In this document: piece after piece, positions 1-8,843 of the stretch
Layout: each line of letters begins with the position of its first letter
How positions within the stretch are numbered: position 1 is the first letter of the stretch
Assembly (NCBI GenBank): GCA_023150895.1
Contig: JAKLJY010000023.1
Location: 17,485 to 81,484, forward strand
Source of the DNA: Myxococcota bacterium
GTDB taxonomy: Bacteria; Myxococcota_A; Bradymonadia; UBA7976; UBA1532
Length of the DNA stretch: 64,000 nucleotides
Direction of reading: 5' to 3'
Translations under genes and position numbers: made by a program
Notes under the pieces: model-generated
Seen by the model: the letters and a program-made list of their open reading frames with translations, nothing else
The model's database searches: none
Told to the model about the DNA's origin: nothing

Positions 1-173
1 GCTGACAAAATGTCCCAGACGACACCGGCGACCTGCCAGCTTGGCACCCGTTCGGCAGCCCCGCCCCCTCGAAGGGCCGCACCGCAGGCCTCGCAGTGCC
101 CCGCTCGGGCATGGTACGAATCTTGTTTACCGACGTTCGCCGAACGGCCCGTTTCGATGATCGAGTCCACCCG

Positions 174-1325
174 ATGAAGTCCACGCCACTCTCTTCCCCG
201 CTCCCCCGGCGGACGTTCGCCGCGGCCCTCCTGGCCGTGGTCGCAGCCGCACCGGTGGCGGCCCTCGCCGCGCCCGCCGCCGACGACCTGCTCGTCGAGA
301 TTGAACCGGACGGCCTGGATTACGACGACCTCGATCCGATCGGCATCGAGAGTTGCCGCGCAGACATCCGCAAGATCGTGACGCTCACGGCGCGGGCGAA
401 CAACTACATCCCCGGTGAACTCAGCCAGAAGTACATCTACGTCACGCGCGACAAGGCCTCGGCCTGCGACCCCGACATCCTCGAGCAGGCCTGTGCGTCC
501 AAGGGCACCGAGGTCAGCGGGTGTACCTGCCTTTATCGCTCGGACATCGACTCGAAGGCCCAGATTTCCCTCGAGAACGTCGCGCTGTCGACACTCCTCC
601 CCGATGGCGGTCTCACCGCCTGCAGCGGCAGCGCCGAGTCCATCTATCGGTACTACCTGAAGATCGTCCCGTCGAAGCGGGGCGCGCCTGCACCGGTGCC
701 CGAAGGCGGCGCCTTCAAGCAGACGTCGGACGCGGTGGATGCGGGGACGTCCGATGCGATGGCGGCCGACGCCGCCACCGGCGACTCCACCCTGGATTCC
801 GCAGCCCCCCTCGTCCTCGAGATCGATCTCGAACCGCCGACGACGCCCGCAGCCGAGGAGTTTCGACTCCTCAGCGGTGACCAGGCCATCGAGGTCTCGT
901 TCCCGTCGACCGACAACGCCGAGATCGTCAAGTACGAGGTCTGCTGGGCGTCGTCCGGACTGAACGACGGCTCGGCCAGCGACGCCGGCGCGTCCGCGGC
1001 CGCGGGCTCGCTGTGCAAGGTCTCCACGGGCACGGAGTCGGTCCGGCTGACGGCCGACGGTGACGGCCTGGTGCTCGAACGCGCCTACCGCTTTTCCGTC
1101 GCCGCCGTCGACGACGCCGACAACCGCGGCTCCCAGGTCGGCCTGGGGACCGGCATCCCCCGCAACTTCCTCGATCTCGCCGAGTACTACCGCCAGATGC
1201 ACGGCCCGGAGACGGGCGGCTGCATCCAGCGGCCCGGCCTGCGCAGCGCCGGCTTCGGCCTCGCCGGCCTCTGCCTCGCCGCCATGTCCGCGCTGGCCGT
1301 CGGCCGCCGCCGGAGAAACCGATGA
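174..1325 (+). CDS. Secreted protein with Fn3-like region and MYXO-CTERM-like tail
   Basis: A 383-residue secreted protein of unknown function. The start at 174 gives a basic n-region followed by an Ala/Val-rich hydrophobic segment (residues about 14-30), a typical signal peptide; the frame is open further upstream to 96, but that extension is Arg-rich and unlike a signal. A Cys-containing domain (about 55-165) is followed by an Ala/Asp-rich linker and a region around 220-330 that resembles a fibronectin type III domain. The C-terminus has a Gly-Gly-Cys at 348-350, a hydrophobic stretch and a final Arg cluster, the three-part pattern of MYXO-CTERM sorting tails. The stop overlaps the next start as ATGA, so the two are probably co-translated. 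The sorting role is inferred from the tail alone. Confidence 0.75.
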   Translation: MKSTPLSSPLPRRTFAAALLAVVAAAPVAALAAPAADDLLVEIEPDGLDYDDLDPIGIESCRADIRKIVTLTARANNYIPGELSQKYIYVTRDKASACDPDILEQACASKGTEVSGCTCLYRSDIDSKAQISLENVALSTLLPDGGLTACSGSAESIYRYYLKIVPSKRGAPAPVPEGGAFKQTSDAVDAGTSDAMAADAATGDSTLDSAAPLVLEIDLEPPTTPAAEEFRLLSGDQAIEVSFPSTDNAEIVKYEVCWASSGLNDGSASDAGASAAAGSLCKVSTGTESVRLTADGDGLVLERAYRFSVAAVDDADNRGSQVGLGTGIPRNFLDLAEYYRQMHGPETGGCIQRPGLRSAGFGLAGLCLAAMSALAVGRRRRNR

Positions 1326-2101
1326 ATCAGCGTACCTGGGCGCTTCTTGGCGCCGCGATGAGCCTCTTGCCCCTGTCCGCGGCCGCCGAGGGAACCCTCG
1401 GGACGAAGCGCACGGGCAACATCGAGATTCGTTATGCGCCGTACAAACCGGACATGGACAGCCAGTTCGCGCTGCCGGCCGGGTGCGAGGGCCAAGGCCC
1501 CTACTCCCGGTTCTTCGGCGACGAGGACGACGGTCTCCTGCTTTTCGGCTTCCAGACGCACCTGATGCAGAAGTACGGCACGCTCGCGGCCGGCGGCAAC
1601 ATCGGGTACTTCAGCGTCTCCGGCAAGGCGCAGGCCGGGCTCCCCTGTCGACCGGTCGGCGGCGGCGTCGCATCGAGCGCCGATCTCAGCCCGGATGCGT
1701 CGGAGGTCGACGAGTCGTCACTCCGGATCGTCCCCGTCCAGGGCGAGGTCTCCTATCGTCTCACGATCTGGGAGGACCTCGTCCCCCTCGTGCCCGTCGT
1801 TCGGGCCGGGCTTGACTACTACATGTGGCGGATGGGGTCGACGTCGGGCGGTGTCGCCAAGCTCGAACCGGGGCAGTCGGCATCCGGGGGCACGTGGGGC
1901 TGGCACTACGCCCTCGGCCTGCACGTGTTGCTCGACTATTTCTCCCAGAGCATGGCCGCCGACTTCGACCGCGACGCCGGTGTCAACAGCACCTACCTGA
2001 CGTTCGAGTACATGCACGCCCAGATCGACGACTTCGGCTCGAGCACGTCGCTGCGCCTCGGTGACAAGACCGTCGTTTTCGGTCTCGGCTTCGACATGTG
2101 A
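1322..2101 (+). CDS. Predicted outer-membrane beta-barrel protein
   Basis: This 259-residue protein has a clear signal peptide (cleavage near the AAAEG at residues 20-24). The mature part alternates polar and aromatic residues in short strands and ends in Phe-Asp-Met, as expected for a small outer-membrane barrel. It resembles the uncharacterised myxobacterial MXAN_2562-type outer membrane family (strands around YAPYKPDMDS and a Phe-Gly-Asp-Glu-Asp loop), but that assignment is from memory and tentative. Its start overlaps the preceding stop by four bases, and its stop overlaps the truA GTG start, so all three genes are probably translated from one message. The link to truA looks organisational rather than functional. 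Confidence 0.7.
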   Translation: MNQRTWALLGAAMSLLPLSAAAEGTLGTKRTGNIEIRYAPYKPDMDSQFALPAGCEGQGPYSRFFGDEDDGLLLFGFQTHLMQKYGTLAAGGNIGYFSVSGKAQAGLPCRPVGGGVASSADLSPDASEVDESSLRIVPVQGEVSYRLTIWEDLVPLVPVVRAGLDYYMWRMGSTSGGVAKLEPGQSASGGTWGWHYALGLHVLLDYFSQSMAADFDRDAGVNSTYLTFEYMHAQIDDFGSSTSLRLGDKTVVFGLGFDM

Positions 2102-2880
2102 GCGGTCGCGCCCCGCGCCGGCTCGGCTTCCGGCTGGAGTACGACGGGACCGACTTCCACGGATGGCAGGTTCAGTCGGGCCAACGCACGGTCCAGGGGA
2201 CGCTCATCGACGTGCTCCGGAGCACGTTCGACCCGGAGGCGACGGTGGACGGCGCGAGCCGGACCGACGCGGGCGTTCACGCCCGGGACCAGCTCGCCGC
2301 GGCGACCATCGCCCACCCCGTGGCCGCAACCGGCTTCGTCAAGGCGCTCAATGCGAGATTGCCGCGAGATGTCGCCGTTCGTTGCGCGTGGGAAGCCGCC
2401 GCCGACTTCCAGCCGAGGTTCGCGCCCAACGGCAAGACCTACATCTACCGGATCTATCGAGACATCGCCCCACGCCCGCTCATCGACCGTCAGGCCTGGC
2501 GCCTCGGCTTCGACCTCGACCTCGACGCGATGTCCGTCGCCGCCCGGTCGTTGATCGGCACGCACGACTTCGCGGCATTCGCCGCGAGCGATGCCGGGCA
2601 GACCTCGACCGTCCGGACACTCTTCGGCATCGCGATTTCGCTCGACCCATCGGGAGTCTGCGCCGTCACCGTCGAAGGCTCGGCGTTCTTGAAGCAGATG
2701 GTCCGCAACATCGTCGGCACGCTCGTCGAAGTGGGCCGCGGGCATTGGCCCGTCGACCGCGTCGCGGAGGTCCTCGATGGGCGGGATCGCCGGCGCGCGG
2801 GACCAACGGCCCCCGGGCGCGGCCTCACGCTGGAGCGGGTCTGGTACGAAGCGCCGTGCGGCGACCGACACGCGCCCTGA
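2098..2880 (+). CDS. truA: tRNA pseudouridine(38-40) synthase TruA
   Basis: TruA converts uridines 38-40 in the anticodon arm of tRNAs to pseudouridine in the cytoplasm. The 260-residue product has the family N-terminus LEYDGTDFHGWQ and the catalytic-loop motif SRTDAGVHA, whose Asp is the nucleophile. The FKQM/LKQMVRNIVGTL-type motif near residues 200-212 is also present. Its length is usual for the family. The start is a GTG at 2098 that overlaps the previous stop (ATGTGA), so translation depends on coupling. A short gap of 106 bases follows before the convergent minus-strand operon. Confidence 0.95.
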   Translation: MSGRAPRRLGFRLEYDGTDFHGWQVQSGQRTVQGTLIDVLRSTFDPEATVDGASRTDAGVHARDQLAAATIAHPVAATGFVKALNARLPRDVAVRCAWEAAADFQPRFAPNGKTYIYRIYRDIAPRPLIDRQAWRLGFDLDLDAMSVAARSLIGTHDFAAFAASDAGQTSTVRTLFGIAISLDPSGVCAVTVEGSAFLKQMVRNIVGTLVEVGRGHWPVDRVAEVLDGRDRRRAGPTAPGRGLTLERVWYEAPCGDRHAP

Positions 2881-2986
2881 GGGTGTTGCTCACCGTCCGA
2901 CCCGGCGGCCCCGAAGGGTGAGACTCCCGGTGTGGCCGGGCCCCGTGCGGACCGGCTTCATACCGGCGCGGCGAGCGCGTCTTCGA

Positions 2987-4309
2987 CTAGAAGCTGACCG
3001 CGCACCCGACGCTGAGGTCGACCTGCTGGCTCGGAGACGGTCCGATCAGGTGGTAGAAGTCGGGCGTCACCGTGAAGGCCCAGCGCTTGGCGAAGTCGAG
3101 GGCCCACGTCAGGCCGAGCGTGTAGAAGTACGGCCCCTCGAGCGTGTAGTCGCGGTAGCCGTCGAGCGGCACCTGGTGGCTGATGTGGCCGTAGCCGCCG
3201 CCCACACGCAGGAGAAGGTGGTTCGAGCCCGCCTGAAGCACGTCGAACTTGACCCGCAGGCCACCCGCGGGGGCGAAGTCGGCGACCTGAATGCGCCCGA
3301 ACATGCCCACCGAGAGTGTTCGGCTCACCCAGAAGTCGAGCTCGCTGAGGGTGTGGAAGGGCGAGATGGCCATCCCCGGCTGAAGCGTCGAGCCCGGGCG
3401 GTTCTGCGCCTCCGCCTTGTCCGTGATGCGTCCGACGCCGGTCCCGACGGAGAGCGCGAGCGTGACGATGCGGCGCTTCTTGCCGCGAGGCGCGGTGTCC
3501 TCGGCGCTCTCCGCGTCTTCGGGTTCCTCCTCGCCCCCCTCCCCGGTCAGCGAGTCTCCCGTCGCCATGTCGTCGATGGGGACATCGACGGGTTCGCGCT
3601 GGTCGTTGAACTGCGCGACCTGGTTGCCGTCGCGGTCCTCCACGAGGATGTAGTACGAGAGCTTGGTGCCCTTGACGAATCGCGCCCCGATGCGGGCCAC
3701 GAAGGTGTTGTCGCCCTGATCCCGCATCTCGACGCGCCGGTACTCCCGCACCGACTCGCTGCGAAAGTCGAGGTACATGCGGAACATCTGGTCGCGGAGC
3801 TCGGGTGAGACCTTGGCCTGAACGGTGACGAGCTGATTGGCCTTGGCCCGCTTGACCGGTTTGTGGGTGATGCCGGGATCTCGGCGGGCCGCGCCCCCCT
3901 CGGACTCCGCCGGACCGACCAGACGCCGCGCCTGCTCGAACAGGGCCTCGAGGCTCGGTGTCGACACGAGCGAGTCGATGCGGACGCCGCGGTCGATGGT
4001 CAGCGCCTGCCGGAACTCGTCGACGGCCCGGTCTTTGTCCTTGTCCCGCACGTGGGCGATGATCCCTCGTTGAACGTGAACCTCGGCCATCACGCGCCCG
4101 CGGACGCCGGCCCGCTCGCCCGTGCGCACGGCCTCGTCGAGCGACCGGTCCGCCTCGTCGAGTTCGAGGTTGTCGTAGGCCCGCCGCGCGTCTTCGAGAA
4201 GACGCTCGACATCCTGTTCGGCCTGACGCGACCCACCCCGCTGCGCGACCGCCGGCGCGGCGGCGAGCAGGCTCAGGACAATCCACACGAGAACGCGAGA
4301 GAACACCAC
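2987..4309 (-). CDS. Envelope protein: TPR-like N-terminus, barrel-like C-terminus
   Basis: A 440-residue exported protein of unknown function. A signal peptide (residues 1-22, ending AVAQ) is followed by a helical TPR-like region with acidic/Leu repeats (about 28-110). Next come a domain of unknown type (about 140-230), an acidic Glu/Asp linker (about 235-265), and a C-terminal half made of alternating strands ending in Val-Ser-Phe, which suggests an outer-membrane beta-barrel. It is the last gene of a three-gene minus-strand operon, 10 bases after the OmpA-like lipoprotein, so a role in the cell envelope is likely. No catalytic motif was seen. Confidence 0.7.
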   Translation of the reverse strand: MVFSRVLVWIVLSLLAAAPAVAQRGGSRQAEQDVERLLEDARRAYDNLELDEADRSLDEAVRTGERAGVRGRVMAEVHVQRGIIAHVRDKDKDRAVDEFRQALTIDRGVRIDSLVSTPSLEALFEQARRLVGPAESEGGAARRDPGITHKPVKRAKANQLVTVQAKVSPELRDQMFRMYLDFRSESVREYRRVEMRDQGDNTFVARIGARFVKGTKLSYYILVEDRDGNQVAQFNDQREPVDVPIDDMATGDSLTGEGGEEEPEDAESAEDTAPRGKKRRIVTLALSVGTGVGRITDKAEAQNRPGSTLQPGMAISPFHTLSELDFWVSRTLSVGMFGRIQVADFAPAGGLRVKFDVLQAGSNHLLLRVGGGYGHISHQVPLDGYRDYTLEGPYFYTLGLTWALDFAKRWAFTVTPDFYHLIGPSPSQQVDLSVGCAVSF

Positions 4310-4319
4310 GCCGCCCCTG

Positions 4320-5495
4320 TCACTTCTTGATGATGTGGAATTCCACGCGACGGTTGGTCGCGCGGCCTTCCGCCGTCCGGTTGTCTTCGAGGGGGCGATC
4401 TTCGCCGTACCCGATGGCCTCCATCCGGGCCGGCGCGATGGCCTGGTCGACCAGGTACCGCCGCACGGACTCCGCCCGCTTCTGGGACAGGCGCTGATTC
4501 GCTGCCGCGCTGCCCTGGCTGTCGGTGTGGCCTTCGATGCGGACGTTCAACGATGGATTGTCCCGCAGGGCGAGGGCGACCTCATTCAGCAGAGGATACG
4601 ACTTGGCGAGGATGCGGTCCTTGCCGGGCGCGAAGAAGACGGTCTGCTTGAGCTCGATCCGGTCGTCCCGAACGATGATGTTCTTGTAGAGGTCCGGGCA
4701 GCCGTCCGCATCCTGGTCGCCGTCGTAGTCCTCGGGCTGGTTGGGACACTGGTCCTGCGCATCGGCGACGCGATCCTGATCGTTGTCGGGATCGGGGCAA
4801 CCGTCGGCGTCTTCGAAGGTGTCGATGTCCTCGGCCTGGAGGGGGCACTTGTCGACGACGTCGAGGACGGCGTCCTTGTCGTTGTCGGGCTCGGGACACC
4901 CGTCCTCGTCCTCGAACCCGTCTTTGTCCTCGGGGGTGTCCGGGCACTTGTCCGGCTCGTCCGCGATGCCGTCGCCATCCCGGTCCTTCAGGAGATCCGG
5001 GCAGCCGTCGTCGTCCTGATCGCCGTCCTTGTCCTCCGGTTCGTCCGGACAACGATCGCGGCTATCGACGATCCCGTCGCGGTCGCGATCGCCGTCATCC
5101 GGGCAGCCGTCGGTGTCGCGATCTCCGTCCTTGTCTTCCGCGGCGTCCGGGCACTGGTCCACGGCGTCGCCGATGCCGTCGCCGTCGCGATCGGGCGTGA
5201 CGAGACACCCGGGTGCCCGGGACTCGGCCTCGGCTGCCCGCGTCGCGTCGAGTGCGGCGTCGAGATGCTCCCGCGCGCGGAAATACGCCCCCTGCTCGAG
5301 TTCGACGCCGGCGAAGTGGAGTTGCGCGCGGGCAACCGCCAGGTCGCGCTCGTCGCACCGCATCGCCGCCGCGTCGATCTTTGCCAGGCGAGCCTCGGTG
5401 GCGTCGATGCGCTCCCTGAGCAGGCGCCCGGAGGCACAACCCGCCAGCAACGCGGGGGCCAGCAGAACGGTGGCGAGCAGAGCCTGCGCTTTCAC
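4320..5495 (-). CDS. OmpA-family lipoprotein with thrombospondin type 3 repeats
   Basis: A 391-residue predicted lipoprotein (lipobox LLAGC near residue 19) probably anchored in the outer membrane. After a short helical segment (about 25-95) there are five Asp-rich units of about 35 residues (about 100-265), each with a CP...EDxDG..DxDGCPD pattern typical of Ca2+-binding thrombospondin type 3 repeats. The C-terminal 120 residues form an OmpA-like peptidoglycan-binding domain, with the NP-x-LNVRIEGHTDS and LSQKRAESVRRYL motifs and a final NRRVEFHI. The protein should bridge the outer membrane and the peptidoglycan. It overlaps the upstream DUF4398-like gene by four bases. Confidence 0.88.
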   Translation of the reverse strand: MKAQALLATVLLAPALLAGCASGRLLRERIDATEARLAKIDAAAMRCDERDLAVARAQLHFAGVELEQGAYFRAREHLDAALDATRAAEAESRAPGCLVTPDRDGDGIGDAVDQCPDAAEDKDGDRDTDGCPDDGDRDRDGIVDSRDRCPDEPEDKDGDQDDDGCPDLLKDRDGDGIADEPDKCPDTPEDKDGFEDEDGCPEPDNDKDAVLDVVDKCPLQAEDIDTFEDADGCPDPDNDQDRVADAQDQCPNQPEDYDGDQDADGCPDLYKNIIVRDDRIELKQTVFFAPGKDRILAKSYPLLNEVALALRDNPSLNVRIEGHTDSQGSAAANQRLSQKRAESVRRYLVDQAIAPARMEAIGYGEDRPLEDNRTAEGRATNRRVEFHIIKK

Positions 5496-5872
5496 AGTTG
5501 ACTCCCGACCGGCGCGTCGTCGTCTTCGGGCGGCTCGTCGTGGCCTGCGGCGGGGACGGTCGGTCCCCCGCCGCGCGCCGGGCTCGCGAGCGCCCGGGCG
5601 CGCGCGCGATCAGCGAACCCGCGTGCCGTCTCGGCCAGGTCGAGGGCGGCCTGGAAGTCCGAGTAGCCCTCTTCCTCGCGTGCCTTCCGGAAATACTCCT
5701 CGGCGCTGGTCAACTCGTAGAGCGCATAGCGCCGCGCGTCGGCCGCCCGCGCGGACTCGATCGCCGACTCCGCGTCGGAAAGCGCCAGCGTCGTGCTGAC
5801 GGGACCGCACGCGAACAGGCTCGCGCTGAGCGCGAGGAGCACCGCCGCGCGGGAAAGACCGCTTCGGTCCAT
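5492..5872 (-). CDS. DUF4398-like lipoprotein
   Basis: A 126-residue small lipoprotein. I chose the ATG at 5872 because it directly precedes a signal peptide with a lipobox (SLFACG) and has a GGAG about ten bases upstream; the frame is open to 5911. The mature part is helical with an ESARAADARRYA...EL..AEEYFRKA pattern, as in the DUF4398 family, which often sits beside OmpA-like proteins. It ends in a Pro/Asp-rich tail. It is the first gene of the operon and shares an ATGA overlap with the OmpA/TSP3 gene. Function is unknown; a role in the envelope is inferred from context. Confidence 0.78.
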   Translation of the reverse strand: MDRSGLSRAAVLLALSASLFACGPVSTTLALSDAESAIESARAADARRYALYELTSAEEYFRKAREEEGYSDFQAALDLAETARGFADRARARALASPARGGGPTVPAAGHDEPPEDDDAPVGSQL

Positions 5873-5951
5873 CAGAACGTCACTCCCGACCGGTGGAGAA
5901 GGCCGTTCCATCTACACGCCGGCCTCCCGTCGTGTCAAGAAGCGGGCCGGC

Positions 5952-6446
5952 TCAGGTCAGGAGGGCATCGACCCGCGCGGCGACTTCTTCCTCGGAGGTG
6001 GCCTGTGCGACGGCGAGCTCCTGGACGAGGAGTTCACGGGCGGTCTCGAAGACGCGACGCTCGCCGTAAGACAACTGCTTGTCGGCCTTCGTCAGGTGAA
6101 GATCACGCAGAACCTGGGCGATCTCGAGGAGCGAGCCGGTCTTGATCTTCTCGACGTAGCGGCGGTAGCGCCGGTTCCAGTTCGGCTCTTCGACGACGAG
6201 CGCGTCCGCCTGGAGGAGTTCCATGACCCGACCGACCGCGTCACGGTCGACGACCGACCGGAGTCCGACGTGCGCGACCTTGGCGATCGGCACGCGGATC
6301 TTCTCCTCGGAGTTGAGGCAGCGCAGCACATAGAAGCGGTTGGTGGTCCCGGAAATCTCCAGCGTCTCGATGCCGGTGATCTCCGTGACACCTTGGGCGG
6401 GGTAGACCGCCATGTCGCCCACGTTGAACGCAGTTGCCAAATTCAT
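5952..6446 (-). CDS. CarD/CdnL-family transcription regulator
   Basis: A 164-residue RNA-polymerase-binding regulator. The N-terminal RNAP-interaction (Tudor-like) domain is seen in FNVGDMAVYPAQGVTEI (residues 7-23) and the following strands. The helical C-terminal DNA-binding domain contains the NWNRRYRRYVEKIKTG motif (about 88-103), whose Trp matches the residue that stabilises the promoter bubble in CarD proteins. The size matches the short CdnL form rather than Myxococcus CarD with its HMGA tail. The ATG at 6446 is chosen because the conserved N-terminus begins there; upstream sequence in frame is Arg-rich and not conserved-looking. It stands alone, with a hairpin-rich gap on its 5' side. 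Confidence 0.93.
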   Translation of the reverse strand: MNLATAFNVGDMAVYPAQGVTEITGIETLEISGTTNRFYVLRCLNSEEKIRVPIAKVAHVGLRSVVDRDAVGRVMELLQADALVVEEPNWNRRYRRYVEKIKTGSLLEIAQVLRDLHLTKADKQLSYGERRVFETARELLVQELAVAQATSEEEVAARVDALLT

Positions 6447-6656
6447 CCCTCGCGGTTGGGGTCCCGGAATCGGGACGGGACGGCTCGGCGCCGTGCAGCA
6501 GATTCCATGCCAGGGGTGAGCTTCACCCGAAGAAGAACGAACAGCCTCTGGCGGCGCATACATTCCCTGCCGCCGCCCATCGGCGCGTGAGCGCCGGCCG
6601 CGAACTGTCGAGCACCGCCGACGGCGCCGCAAAACGCAGGGGAGCGATGCGGCCCC

Positions 6657-6716
6657 CTGGCGATTCGAGACGCCGGTGTCGCCCGGGCGTCTCGATCTGG
6701 CGATTCGAGTCGCCAG
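6657..6716. terminator. Two tandem hairpins sharing a 13-base direct repeat
   Basis: A 10-bp inverted repeat (TCGAGACGCC at 6665-6674 with its complement at 6686-6695, 11-base loop) is followed by a 7-bp inverted repeat (CTGGCGA at 6697-6703 with TCGCCAG at 6710-6716, 6-base loop). The 13-mer CTGGCGATTCGAG occurs at 6657-6669 and again at 6697-6709. The pair lies ten bases after the stop of the small gene ending at 6726. No T-tract follows on either strand, so termination is a guess; a REP-like element is an alternative. The rest of the 279-base gap holds nothing I recognise except the likely carD promoter area. Confidence 0.45.
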
Positions 6717-6725
6717 TATGGGTGA

Positions 6726-7061
6726 TCAGCGCGCGGCCTTGGCCAGCGAGCGGTGCAGGGTCAGGAGCCGGCCGGTGCCGAGCTTGAGGAGCTTCGCGCG
6801 GTAGGCGGCGTCGACGGCGTCGCTGCCGGCGCGCAGCTTCGCGACGGCGTCGGCGAGACCCTCGCGGGTTCCGAACCGACTGCGCAGGGTCGTCTCGCGC
6901 TCGAGCAACCGCAGCAGCTTGCTGTTGGGGACGCGAAGCAGGCGCTCTTCGAGCGCGGCGTCGGTCTCGTCCGCGTTGCGCTCGACCATCGGGACGAGCT
7001 TCTTGACCAGGTCACTCTTGGAGCCGAACTGGCTCTTGACGCTCTGAAGGGGTGTCGCCAT
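6726..7061 (-). CDS. Small uncharacterised protein
   Basis: A 111-residue, basic, mostly helical protein that I do not recognise. The start at 7061 was chosen because the sequence becomes protein-like from there (MATPLQSVKSQFGSKSDLV); the longer open frame upstream is antisense to the signal peptide of the neighbouring gene. Leucine- and Arg-rich helices such as NSKLLRLLERETTLRSRFG and a repeated KLLKLGTG segment suggest a small helical bundle. There is no signal peptide or membrane segment, so it is probably cytoplasmic. It is transcribed divergently from the parvulin-like gene, 99 bases apart, and followed by two hairpins. Confidence 0.65.
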   Translation of the reverse strand: MATPLQSVKSQFGSKSDLVKKLVPMVERNADETDAALEERLLRVPNSKLLRLLERETTLRSRFGTREGLADAVAKLRAGSDAVDAAYRAKLLKLGTGRLLTLHRSLAKAAR

Positions 7062-7160
7062 AACGCTCTCTCTGATCGCGGGGGTTTTCGGGTCGGGATG
7101 ACCACAAGCCGAAAAATGGACGCGCCTTGTAACACGGCACGCGCCGCCGAGCAAGGGCCG

Positions 7161-8843
7161 ATGGCGTCCATCGGGGGGGCACGCGCTCGCCGACCGCTCT
7201 GCGTGCGGGCAACACGCACCCTCGCTCTCTTTCTGAGTGCGATCGCGCCGACCGTTGCGTGCGTGGATCCGCGCCCGCAGACCTCGGCCGGTGCACCGCC
7301 TCCGCCCCCCTCCGGACCGTCGAGCGCAGCGCAGCGCCCCGCCGACGCGGTCGCAGCCGCCGGCGGGACGTGGATCACCGCGGCCGATCTGCCGGGCATC
7401 ATCGCCGCCTCGCGCGCGCTCCAGATCTGGCAGAGCGGCCACCGACCGCCCGAGTCCGCGCTCGGCCAGTTCGAGGTCAGACTCGGGCTTCTCGAGGCCG
7501 CGCTCGACACGCGACTCGTCCGCGCGGAAGTCGCCCGCCGTGGCCTGACCCCCGCCCCCGAGGCCGTCGAGCCCCTCATGCAGCTCGCACGCGCCGGATT
7601 GCCGCCCGACGGGACCGGTCGTTACCGCGAGGGCGATCCCGTCCCGTTCACGGGGTCCGCGTTTTCCGCTCGCTACCTGATCGACGAGATCGCGTTCCGG
7701 GAGGTCGCTCAGGACGTCCTCGAGGCCAGCCGTCTGCGCGAGGCGCTCGTCGCCGAGATCACGCCCGAAACCGTTCGACGCGCCTACGAGGAGAGCCGGA
7801 CGCGCGTCACGCTGGACATCGTGACCGTCGGTCGCGTTCCCACGCCGCGCGAGATGGACGAGGCCGTTCGGCTGAGACAGGACGAGCTGCAGGCCTGGTA
7901 CGACGCGCACCCCGAGCTGTTCATCACGCCGACGCGCCGCGCGACCCGCCGGGTGCTCGTGACGCCGACCGGCCAGGATCCCGCGGCGCTCGCCGCGGCG
8001 CGCACGACGGCGGAGCGTTTGCACGCGCTCGCCGCCGCCGGCACGCCCTTCGACGCCCTCCCGCCGACCCCGGGCGTCCGCGTTACGCCCGCCCGTCCCC
8101 TCTCCCGCTCACAGTTCGGTCCCGTCTTCGACGTCGCCCTCGGCGCGCTGACGCCGGTGGTGCCCCACCGGGACGGATTCGCCTTCGCGCGGGCCGACGC
8201 CGAGACGCCGGGATGGACCCGAGCGTTCACGGAGGCCACCGTCCAGCGCGAGGTCGCCGCAGCGCTCCTGCGCGAGTTCGACGAGCTGCCCCAGGCCCGG
8301 GCCGTCGCCGATGAAGCCGCGCGCCTCCTCTCGGCGGGCCTCGCGGCGGAGCAGGTCGTCGCCACGCTGCGCCCGAAGTCCGTCGGTATTCGTCTCGAGG
8401 CCATCCGGACCCCGGCGTTTCCCCGCGCGGCCAACGGCGTCGTCCCGGTCGTCGGCCTCGCACCGGAGCTCTTCGACGCCGCGTTCGAGCGGACGCCGTC
8501 GCAGCCCGTCACCCCGGTGGTCGTCGTGCGGCAGACCTACTGCGTCGCCCGCGCGATCGCGTTCCAGGCGCCGACCGAGGCCGATCGGGCGCGGGAGGGG
8601 GCGGCGTTCGAGGCCGCGTTCCGTGGGCGCGAGGCCCGCCACGTCCTGCGGGACTGGCTCAGCCGCCAGAGGCGGGCGCCGGCGGGGGCACGTTTTCTGG
8701 ACCGCCGTCGCCTGGCGACGCTGACGCCGGCGGCGTGGGGGGCACGGGCAGACGGGCCAGAAGATCCCGAGCTTCCTGAGCCTCCGGCGTCGTCGGGCGC
8801 TCCCGGATCAGGCGCTGCGCCATCGCCCGCGCCTCCGCCATGA
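7161..8843 (+). CDS. Parvulin-type (PpiC/SurA-like) peptidyl-prolyl isomerase lipoprotein
   Basis: A 560-residue predicted lipoprotein chaperone. The start at 7161 gives a basic n-region, a hydrophobic core and a lipobox ending TVAC; an ATG at 7098 is an alternative. A SurA/PpiD-like helical N-domain (about 60-230) is followed by a parvulin-like region (about 245-345, with ELQAWYDAHPELF and RRATRRVLV) and a second helical/parvulin-like segment. These proteins assist folding of envelope proteins in the periplasm. The C-terminus is a Pro/Ala/Ser-rich tail. Its last 185 bases overlap the 3' end of bamD on the other strand. The isomerase active site could not be confirmed by eye, so it may be a chaperone only. 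Confidence 0.78.
   Translation: MASIGGARARRPLCVRATRTLALFLSAIAPTVACVDPRPQTSAGAPPPPPSGPSSAAQRPADAVAAAGGTWITAADLPGIIAASRALQIWQSGHRPPESALGQFEVRLGLLEAALDTRLVRAEVARRGLTPAPEAVEPLMQLARAGLPPDGTGRYREGDPVPFTGSAFSARYLIDEIAFREVAQDVLEASRLREALVAEITPETVRRAYEESRTRVTLDIVTVGRVPTPREMDEAVRLRQDELQAWYDAHPELFITPTRRATRRVLVTPTGQDPAALAAARTTAERLHALAAAGTPFDALPPTPGVRVTPARPLSRSQFGPVFDVALGALTPVVPHRDGFAFARADAETPGWTRAFTEATVQREVAAALLREFDELPQARAVADEAARLLSAGLAAEQVVATLRPKSVGIRLEAIRTPAFPRAANGVVPVVGLAPELFDAAFERTPSQPVTPVVVVRQTYCVARAIAFQAPTEADRAREGAAFEAAFRGREARHVLRDWLSRQRRAPAGARFLDRRRLATLTPAAWGARADGPEDPELPEPPASSGAPGSGAAPSPAPPP

Noticed and set aside
1..173. A gene at the left edge
   Set aside because: No frame there shows protein-like sequence; it appears to be intergenic DNA upstream of the gene at 174, without a promoter I can support.
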